From: Pseudoruegeria sp. HB172150
Lineage (GTDB): Bacteria; Pseudomonadota; Alphaproteobacteria; Rhodobacterales; Rhodobacteraceae
Length of the DNA stretch: 64,000 nucleotides
Assembly: GCF_013184805.1 (NCBI RefSeq)
Contig: NZ_JAATNG010000001.1
Location: 1,860,001 to 1,924,000 of the forward strand
Reading direction: 5' to 3'
This document shows, piece by piece, positions 58,270-64,000 of this stretch. A program made the position numbers and the translations under genes. Position 1 is the stretch's first letter, and each line of letters opens with the position of its first letter. The notes below the pieces were generated by a model that was given only the letters and a program-made list of their open reading frames with translations, searched no databases and was not told where the DNA came from.

Positions 58270-59064
58270 TCAGAGTGTCAAATCCGGAACATCCACGATC
58301 AGCGCAGTCAGCAGCATGAAAAGCGAGGCCCCCAGCAATGCGTCAAAGCGGTCGAAGACTCCGCCGTGGCCCGGCAACAGGTTAGAACTGTCCTTTACGC
58401 CCATGCGGCGTTTCAAGGCACTTTCTGCGATGTCGCCCATCTGCGATGCGAAGCTCAGGAGGACCGCAATCCAGTACAGGTCTCGCCCGGCATCAGTGAT
58501 GTTCTTAAAGACCAGGCTGACAAGAAAAGCCGCGATCCAGCCGCTGATGATACCTGCCCAGGTCTTTTTCGGGCTGATCGAGGGCCAGAATTTCTTGCCT
58601 CCGATCATCCGACCGCCAAAGTAACCCGCTATGTCGGTCATAACGACGGTTATCACCAACCAGAACAGCCAGACGACGCCGTAGGTGTCGCGCGCCCAGG
58701 TCAGGCCATAACCCGCGACGAGGATGCCGACCGCGTAAACGGCAAAGATCAGCGGATGCCGACGTAGCAATGCGATGCCCGTCAGGGCCGGTGCAACCAG
58801 CAGCGGAAGCGTGAATACGGAGGGCAACCCCCGAGCCAGGAGGACCGCGGCGGCGGTCAGCACGCCGATCTGGATCGCTTCCGCCTTACGGTCCGGCGCG
58901 ACCATTGTGGCGAGTTCCCAAAGCATGATGCCGGTCACCAACGCGGCTGTTATCGCGAATGTCGTCCCGCCAATGGAGATCAGGATGATTCCGGCCGCTG
59001 TCAGGCTAAGTCCGGTAATGACCCGCGGGCGCAGATCGTCCCATCGGCGCCCACTGGACGTCAT
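58270..59064 (-). CDS. cdsA: phosphatidate cytidylyltransferase
   Basis: CdsA makes CDP-diacylglycerol from phosphatidate and CTP for phospholipid synthesis. The multi-span protein of 264 residues has the family signature SALKRRMGVKDSSNLLPGHGG followed by FDRFDALL near the C-terminus, with the metal-binding acidic residues. It overlaps the uppS stop by 4 bases and precedes dxr by 9. Confidence 0.95.
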   Translation of the reverse strand: MTSSGRRWDDLRPRVITGLSLTAAGIILISIGGTTFAITAALVTGIMLWELATMVAPDRKAEAIQIGVLTAAAVLLARGLPSVFTLPLLVAPALTGIALLRRHPLIFAVYAVGILVAGYGLTWARDTYGVVWLFWLVITVVMTDIAGYFGGRMIGGKKFWPSISPKKTWAGIISGWIAAFLVSLVFKNITDAGRDLYWIAVLLSFASQMGDIAESALKRRMGVKDSSNLLPGHGGVFDRFDALLGASLFMLLTALIVDVPDLTL

Positions 59065-59780
59065 GTAAGCACGGCACCGAAACGGCGTTCACGACCCGCG
59101 AAATTCTCGACGATCTCGGCGAAAATCCGCTTCGTGAAATCCGGCCAGAGCGTGTCTATGAACTCGTACTCGGAATAGGCGGATTGCCACAGCAGGAAAT
59201 TGGAGATGCGTGCCTCGCCAGAGGTGCGGATGACCAGGTCCGGGTCCGGCAAAACGTAGGTGTCCAAATACTTTGGCAGTGTCTCTTCATCCACATTCTT
59301 AGGATCCAGCTTGCCAGCCTTCACATCGTGCGCGAGCCGACGCGTCGCACGGGCAACCTCGTCCCGCCCGCCGTAATTCAGCGCGACGGTCAGATGTACC
59401 TTGTCGTTGTTCGAGGTCAGCAGTTCGAGCTCGTCCATCATCTGCACAAGCTTGTCATCCAGACGGATGCGGTCGCCGATGAAACGGACGCGCACGCCCT
59501 CTGCCAGCAGTTCCTGCGCCTCGCGCTGGATGTAGCGCCGGAACAGCGACATCAATCCGGCAACCTCGGACTGGGTGCGTTTCCAGTTCTCGGTGGAGAA
59601 TGCAAAGATCGTCAGATACTTGACGCCCAGTCCCGGGCAGGCGCGCACGATCTCCTTCACTCGGCGGGCACCAGCGTGATGGCCGAAGAGACGGGCCTTG
59701 CCGCGAGCCTGCGCCCAGCGACCGTTGCCGTCCATGATGATGGCCACATGGTCCGGCCCTTTTCCTGCGGTCTTCGTCAT
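59061..59780 (-). CDS. uppS: undecaprenyl diphosphate synthase
   Basis: UppS elongates farnesyl diphosphate to the C55 carrier for cell-wall and surface polymers. The catalytic motif HVAIIMDGNGRWAQARG and the segment VKYLTIFAFSTENWKR with the C-terminal PDLVIRTSGEARISNFLLWQSAYSE are diagnostic. The start is ATG at 59780, with GGGAG upstream; a longer frame from 59843 adds 21 residues without support. This gives 239 residues, the usual size. It overlaps cdsA. Confidence 0.96.
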   Translation of the reverse strand: MTKTAGKGPDHVAIIMDGNGRWAQARGKARLFGHHAGARRVKEIVRACPGLGVKYLTIFAFSTENWKRTQSEVAGLMSLFRRYIQREAQELLAEGVRVRFIGDRIRLDDKLVQMMDELELLTSNNDKVHLTVALNYGGRDEVARATRRLAHDVKAGKLDPKNVDEETLPKYLDTYVLPDPDLVIRTSGEARISNFLLWQSAYSEYEFIDTLWPDFTKRIFAEIVENFAGRERRFGAVLT

Positions 59781-59918
59781 GGCTCTGCTCCCGGCCTCAA
59801 TCGCCTCGCGGCTGACATGTCCAATTCTACAGTCCAGCGTCAAATCGGTTCAAACATATCCGCCTGTAACGCCCAAATGCGGCGGAAATAGTGCACAGAG
59901 CGTTTCCGCGCCGGCAGG

Positions 59919-60482
59919 TTATACCTGCATGATCTCACCCTGTTTCACTTCCAGTGCCTCGTCGACGGACTTAATGTGGCCGTCGGTCAGTTCCTGAATC
60001 TCGTCGTGCCAGAGTTTATGCTCGTCTTCTGACATGCCGGCGTTCTTGGCTTTCTTCAGCTGTTCCATGCCGTCACGCCGCACGTTGCGGATCGCGACCC
60101 GGGCACTTTCGGCATATTGGCCGGCAACCTTCGTCAGTTCCTTGCGGCGTTCCTCGTTCAACTCGGGGATGGGCAGCATGATGATGGTGCCGTTGAGCTG
60201 CGGATTGATGCCAAGACCGCTTTCACGGATCGCCTTTTCCACCTTGCCGACAAGGCCCTTGTCCCAGACGTTGATCGTGACCATCCGTGGTTCGGGCACG
60301 TTTACGGTGCCTACCTGGTTTATCGGTGTCACCGCACCATAGGCTTCCACCGTGATCGGCTCGATCATCGAGGCTGAAGCGCGACCGGTCCTGAGCGACG
60401 CGAATTCGTGGCGCAGCGCGGTCATTGCGCCGTCCATCCGCCGCTTGAGGTCATCAATATCGATTTCGATTTCGTCAGCCAT
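59919..60482 (-). CDS. frr: ribosome recycling factor
   Basis: RRF splits post-termination ribosomes with EF-G. The 187-residue two-domain protein has [26 protein letters not shown] at the N-terminus, [23 protein letters not shown] in domain II and the long third helix [23 protein letters not shown]. Standard length. It lies between pyrH and uppS as in most proteobacteria; 138 bases separate it from uppS. Confidence 0.97.
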   Translation of the reverse strand: MADEIEIDIDDLKRRMDGAMTALRHEFASLRTGRASASMIEPITVEAYGAVTPINQVGTVNVPEPRMVTINVWDKGLVGKVEKAIRESGLGINPQLNGTIIMLPIPELNEERRKELTKVAGQYAESARVAIRNVRRDGMEQLKKAKNAGMSEDEHKLWHDEIQELTDGHIKSVDEALEVKQGEIMQV

Positions 60483-60540
60483 CGCACCGCTCTTTTACTG
60501 TTATTCGGGCACCCCTCCCGAGGGCTGGGGCCTTATAGAC

Positions 60541-61281
60541 CTAGCTATGCACCGTTGTATAGGTGCCCTGCCCGGCCAGAATTCCCCGGAAGCCGCCAGG
60601 TTCGTCGAGGGAAAACACGATGATCGGCAAGTTGTTGTCCCGCGCCAGCGCAATGGCGGAGGCGTCCATGACGTTCAGGTGCTTTTGCAGCACCTCGTCA
60701 TAGGTGACCCGGTCGTATCTTTTGGCATCAGCGTGTTTCTTGGGGTCGCAATCATAGACACCATCGACTTTGGTCCCCTTGAAAATCGCTTCGCACGACA
60801 TCTCGTTGGCGCGCAACGTCGCCGCAGTGTCGGTCGTGAAATACGGATTGCCTGTCCCCGCGGCGAAGATACAGACGCGGCCCTTTTCGAGGTGACGCAC
60901 CGCGCGGCGGCGAATGTATGGCTCCGCCACCTCATCCATGCGGATGGCACTGATGACGCGGGTGAATACGCCGAGGCCCTCGAGCGATGACTGCATCGCG
61001 AGGGCGTTCATAACCGTTGCCAGCATACCCATGTAATCGGCGGTCGTACGTTCCATCCCCTGAGCCGAGCCTGCCAGCCCGCGGAAGATATTGCCGCCGC
61101 CAATCACCATGCAGATCTCGACGCCGAGGTCGTGAACGGATTTCACCTCGTGCGCGACTCGCTCCACCGTTGGCGGATGCAGGCCGAAACCCTGATCGCC
61201 CATCAGCGCCTCGCCGGAAATCTTCAGCAGGACACGCTTGTATTTGGTTTCCGGCAAGATCGCCGTCGCCACATCACTCAT
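60541..61281 (-). CDS. pyrH: UMP kinase
   Basis: PyrH phosphorylates UMP to UDP and belongs to the amino-acid kinase fold. The N-terminal [31 protein letters not shown], and the C-terminal [29 protein letters not shown] are diagnostic. The start is ATG at 61281 with AGGAAG upstream, giving 246 residues; an ATG at 61299 is in frame. It is divergent from miaA with 79 bases between starts. It opens the envelope cluster that runs down to lpxB. Confidence 0.96.
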   Translation of the reverse strand: MSDVATAILPETKYKRVLLKISGEALMGDQGFGLHPPTVERVAHEVKSVHDLGVEICMVIGGGNIFRGLAGSAQGMERTTADYMGMLATVMNALAMQSSLEGLGVFTRVISAIRMDEVAEPYIRRRAVRHLEKGRVCIFAAGTGNPYFTTDTAATLRANEMSCEAIFKGTKVDGVYDCDPKKHADAKRYDRVTYDEVLQKHLNVMDASAIALARDNNLPIIVFSLDEPGGFRGILAGQGTYTTVHS

Positions 61282-61360
61282 CTTCCTGCCCTCGGCCACC
61301 GCTTTTCTTGCGCTGCAAAATGTCGGAAAAGGCCCGCATGTTCAATCCGGAAGCGACCAG

Positions 61361-62248
61361 ATGTGCACCAAAGCGCTGAAACGCCTGGATAGCGAGCGAC
61401 CGGTGCTGATCGCTGGCGCCACGGCGAGCGGAAAATCTGCGATGGCCCTCGAAATTGCCATTGGCGCCGGGGGAGTGATCGTCAATGCCGACGCGCTGCA
61501 GGTCTTCGCGAACTGGCGCGTGCTGACAGCCCGGCCGTCGCTGGACGAGGAAGCGCTGGCCCCACACCTTCTATACGGACATGTCGCGAAGGATTTTCCG
61601 TACTCTGTCGGTCAGTGGCTACGAGATGTCGAGCCGATCCTTACCGGCGACGCGCGCCCGATCATCGTTGGCGGAACCGGATTGTATTTCAGCGCCTTGA
61701 CAGAAGGACTGGCTGCCATTCCGGAAACGCCGAACCGCGTGCGTGAGGAAGCGATGGCGCGTATGGAAGCGGAAGGCGCGGACGCCCTTCTGGCCGAACT
61801 CGACAGAGCCACGACAGAGCGGATTGACCGAATGAACCCGATGCGGATCCAGCGCGCCTGGGAGGTCTTGCAGACAACCGGACGTGGACTCGCGCAATGG
61901 CAGGACGAGACACCGCCGCCGCTTTTGCCAATAGGCGAGTCGCAGACACTCCTGATCGACGCGAACCGAGACTGGCTGAACGATCGGATCGACCGCCGTT
62001 TCGATGCGATGATGGCGAACGGAGCGCTGGAAGAAGCCCGGCGGAATCTGGCCGAAGGGTGGGACCCAACGATGCCGTCAGCCAAAGCCATTGGAGCAAA
62101 AGAGCTTATCGACCACCTTTTGAGAAACCGTAGCTTGAAAGACGCAGTCTCTGCAGGAAAAACAGCTACTCGCCAATTCGCCAAGAGACAGCGCACCTGG
62201 TTTCGGTCCAAGATGAAAGGATGGGCGACGGTCGAGCTGCCAAAATAA
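61361..62248 (+). CDS. miaA: tRNA dimethylallyltransferase MiaA
   Basis: MiaA adds a dimethylallyl group to A37 of tRNAs reading codons with first-base U. The P-loop LIAGATASGKSA, the segment NADALQVFANWRVLTARPS, GGTGLYFSALTEGL and the C-terminal GAKELIDHLL with QFAKRQRTWFR are diagnostic. From ATG at 61361, with GGAAG upstream, it is 295 residues. The frame extends to 61238 but overlaps pyrH on the other strand. It uses the dimethylallyl diphosphate produced by the dxr pathway. Confidence 0.95.
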   Translation: MCTKALKRLDSERPVLIAGATASGKSAMALEIAIGAGGVIVNADALQVFANWRVLTARPSLDEEALAPHLLYGHVAKDFPYSVGQWLRDVEPILTGDARPIIVGGTGLYFSALTEGLAAIPETPNRVREEAMARMEAEGADALLAELDRATTERIDRMNPMRIQRAWEVLQTTGRGLAQWQDETPPPLLPIGESQTLLIDANRDWLNDRIDRRFDAMMANGALEEARRNLAEGWDPTMPSAKAIGAKELIDHLLRNRSLKDAVSAGKTATRQFAKRQRTWFRSKMKGWATVELPK

Positions 62249-62330
62249 TATTCGATCAATCGCACAAAAGCTGCAAATACACAGGCAATCTGTGTTAAAA
62301 AACCTGGGACAGTGATACTCAACTTATCCG

Positions 62331-63158
62331 ATGCGGATCTTCAGCGAGAACCGACCCGACATTAACATGGCGACTGGCGCTCGACGCTTTCGCGTCGAGA
62401 ATCTGCCGCGTGTGACACCGGAAAACCGGTGGCGGACCGAAGCGATGCGCTCCTACGCGCAGCCTTTGCTTCTGTGGTTCACGCGCGGCCAGGGCCGCAT
62501 CACCGTCGCCGGCGTCACACATGGTTTCGGCCCGCATCACGCGGTGTTCTTGCCCGCTGACACGATGCACGGATACGAGATGTCCGGCCAGGTATTCGGT
62601 ACAGCCGTCTACCTCCCGACCGACCGGTCCCTGAACCTGCCGGAGGAGCCGGTGCATCTGCGCTTCCGCGATGTACAGCAGCAGGCCGAACTCTCGGTCA
62701 TGATCGAAAACCTGCAGGCAGAGCTTCAGGCGAACCGGCCCGGCAAGGAACGGGCAATGCTAGCCCATGCAGGCCTACTGGCGGTCTGGCTTGATCGCGA
62801 AGTGGAAGCTGGGCATCGACAAGATCTGCACCCGGATGCAGCCCGCCGGATTGCCGCTGCGTATTCGGCGATGGTAGAGCGCGACTACAAGACCGGTCGC
62901 ACCATAAACTATTTTGCCTCACAACTGGGCGTGACACCGACACATCTTACCCGGTGCTGCAAGATCGCCTGTGGACGGTCGGCATCGGCTTTGCTGGCCG
63001 ACCGGATCCATTTCGAGGCACGGCGCCTGCTGACGGAAACCAGGCGCCCGGTGAAAGACATCGCGCAGGAGCTTGGTTTCAACTCTGCCGCGTATTTCAC
63101 CCGCGCGTTCCAGAAACATACCGGCGAAACGCCCACGGGCTTCCGTAAGCACGGCTGA
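62331..63158 (+). CDS. AraC-family transcription regulator
   Basis: The 275-residue protein has an N-terminal cupin-like ligand domain (residues about 30-120, GRITVAGVTHGFGPHHAVFLPAD) and a C-terminal double helix-turn-helix of the AraC/XylS family (INYFASQLGVTPTHLTRCCK and PVKDIAQELGFNSAAYFTRAFQKHTGETPTGFRK). The ligand is unknown. It stands upstream of a peptide-binding protein gene in the same direction, 270 bases apart, so it may control that gene, but the link is only by position. Confidence 0.92.
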   Translation: MRIFSENRPDINMATGARRFRVENLPRVTPENRWRTEAMRSYAQPLLLWFTRGQGRITVAGVTHGFGPHHAVFLPADTMHGYEMSGQVFGTAVYLPTDRSLNLPEEPVHLRFRDVQQQAELSVMIENLQAELQANRPGKERAMLAHAGLLAVWLDREVEAGHRQDLHPDAARRIAAAYSAMVERDYKTGRTINYFASQLGVTPTHLTRCCKIACGRSASALLADRIHFEARRLLTETRRPVKDIAQELGFNSAAYFTRAFQKHTGETPTGFRKHG

Positions 63159-63362
63159 CGCGTTCCGCCGATAAAAGCACGTGACTAGCGGCCCAGATTC
63201 CGGGATTCCGGTTGCATTGAAGGGTTATGTCGTTTTTCCTCAAAGCGCATGTCGCTTTCAGACCGTCATAAGACGGAAGCGGCGATTGACGCGACGCCAA
63301 AACGTGTGCGGAATGTCAAGCCAAGGGAGGGCGCCGTTCATCGGCAAAAAAATAACAGCTGC

Positions 63363-63380
63363 GTGCGGTGTCATTCGCAC
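63363..63380. repeat. inverted repeat GTGCG-N8-CGCAC
   Basis: GTGCG at 63363-63367 and CGCAC at 63376-63380 form a short perfect inverted repeat in the gap before the last gene, in the middle of an otherwise AT-rich promoter region. It could be an operator for the AraC-type regulator or another factor. The remaining part of this 270-base gap shows no gene. Confidence 0.35.
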
Positions 63381-63428
63381 GACATGCGCCACCAAAATAA
63401 AAAGATCATGTCTCACAGGGAGTAGACT

Positions 63429-64000
63429 ATGACGCTTCACACCGAAACTGGTCGGGTCCATCCGGCCGTGGAAATGTACGCCGAAGAGTACCGCGCGGGC
63501 CTGATGGACCGCCGCGAGTTCCTGACGCGCGCGACATCGATGGGCGTGGCCGCTGGCGCGGCTTATGGCCTGATCGGTGCCGTCCAACCTGCGCATGCCC
63601 AAGGCAATATGCAGGAAGGCGGAACCTTGCGGGTTCAGATGGTCGTTCACGACCTGAAGGACACCAGAACCTGGGACTGGTCGGAAATTGCCAACCAGTG
63701 CCGCGGCACCCTGGAGTACCTCGTTGAGTACAACAATGACGGCTCGATCCGCGGCATGCTGCTGGAGAGCTGGGAAATCAACGACGACGCCACCGAATAC
63801 ACGCTTAAGGTGCGTCCCGGTGTGACCTGGAACAACGGCGATCCGTTCACCGCAGACGATGTTGCCCGCAACATCGCGCGCTGGTGCGAGAAGGATGTGG
63901 AAGCCAACTCGATGGCCGGACGCGTCGGTGCGCTCATCGATCCGGACACTGGCGTCGCGATCGAAGGCGCCATCGAAGTCGCTGACGAGACGACCGTGCT
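63429..64000 (+). CDS. Tat-exported peptide ABC transporter substrate-binding protein (3' end outside window)
   Basis: The first 190 residues of a family 5 solute-binding protein are visible; the gene runs off the right edge. After about 25 cytoplasmic residues comes a twin-arginine signal [23 protein letters not shown] with cleavage near AHAQ. The mature part begins [15 protein letters not shown], with the SBP features [34 protein letters not shown]. This family binds peptides, nickel or similar. AGGGAG at 63417-63422 precedes the ATG. Permease genes are expected to follow outside the window. Confidence 0.92.
   Translation, partial: MTLHTETGRVHPAVEMYAEEYRAGLMDRREFLTRATSMGVAAGAAYGLIGAVQPAHAQGNMQEGGTLRVQMVVHDLKDTRTWDWSEIANQCRGTLEYLVEYNNDGSIRGMLLESWEINDDATEYTLKVRPGVTWNNGDPFTADDVARNIARWCEKDVEANSMAGRVGALIDPDTGVAIEGAIEVADETTV

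Overview
This 64 kb window is a stretch of high-GC chromosome from an alphaproteobacterium, most likely a member of the Rhodobacterales (Roseobacter/Rhodobacter relatives). The grounds are the paired cell-cycle genes sciP and ctrA, LpxI in place of LpxH, TrmFO, an Usg-family protein, a cysteine-free HemB metal site, the long PstC/PstA permeases, and a GTTC-N7-GTTC LexA-type box. I see no phage, transposase, CRISPR array, tRNA or rRNA. Nearly every gene is a chromosomal housekeeping gene, so the interest lies mainly in small genes, regulatory sites and intergenic structure.

Layout. 1-1.8 kb: 3' part of mnmA, then sciP and ctrA. 1.9-6.6 kb: ligA and recG, then a LexA-like box, a 38-residue membrane peptide gene and a strong terminator. 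6.6-16.7 kb: mostly minus-strand housekeeping genes (NifU-like protein, gluQ, methyltransferase, trmFO, gyrA, SYLF lipoprotein, hemB), with hisI and usg on the plus strand. 16.7-21.2 kb: an AT-rich patch, a lone WecG/TagA-type glycosyltransferase and mfd. 21.2-26.2 kb: two tandem Bcr/CflA-type exporters, a DsbA-like protein and an acyl-CoA synthetase. 26.2-27.4 kb: an arsC-aqpS operon behind a perfect palindrome. 27.4-30.6 kb: a YejA-like binding protein with an entericidin-like lipoprotein, a candidate small RNA and bdhA. 30.6-35.4 kb: a DUF502 protein, psuK-psuG, then rpsB-tsf. 35.4-37.1 kb: a structured intergenic region and an unusual LuxR-type regulator with a full CtrA site upstream. 37.1-44.8 kb: the phosphate regulon (phoR, Pho box, pstSCAB, phoU, phoB). 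44.8-49 kb: metC, a gamma carbonic anhydrase, gmk, yicC and a PAS-domain gene. 49-61.3 kb: one long minus-strand envelope cluster, pyrH-frr-uppS-cdsA-dxr-rseP, a 41-residue peptide gene, then bamA-skp-fabZ-lpxA-lpxI-lpxB. 61.3-64 kb: miaA, an AraC-type regulator and the start of a Tat-exported peptide-binding protein.

How the genes work together. SciP and CtrA form the cell-cycle regulatory pair. A perfect TTAA-N7-TTAA site in front of the LuxR-type gene suggests that CtrA controls a quorum-type regulator in the same window. PhoR/PhoB, PstSCAB and PhoU form a phosphate-sensing and uptake unit. The pyrH-to-lpxB block couples nucleotide supply, isoprenoid and phospholipid synthesis, outer-membrane protein insertion and lipid A synthesis. 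The most promising possible new biology is the LexA-box-linked 38-residue membrane peptide after recG, the candidate sRNA at about 29556-29631, and the noncanonical LuxR regulator with its structured downstream region. All three are inferences from sequence pattern and have not been tested.
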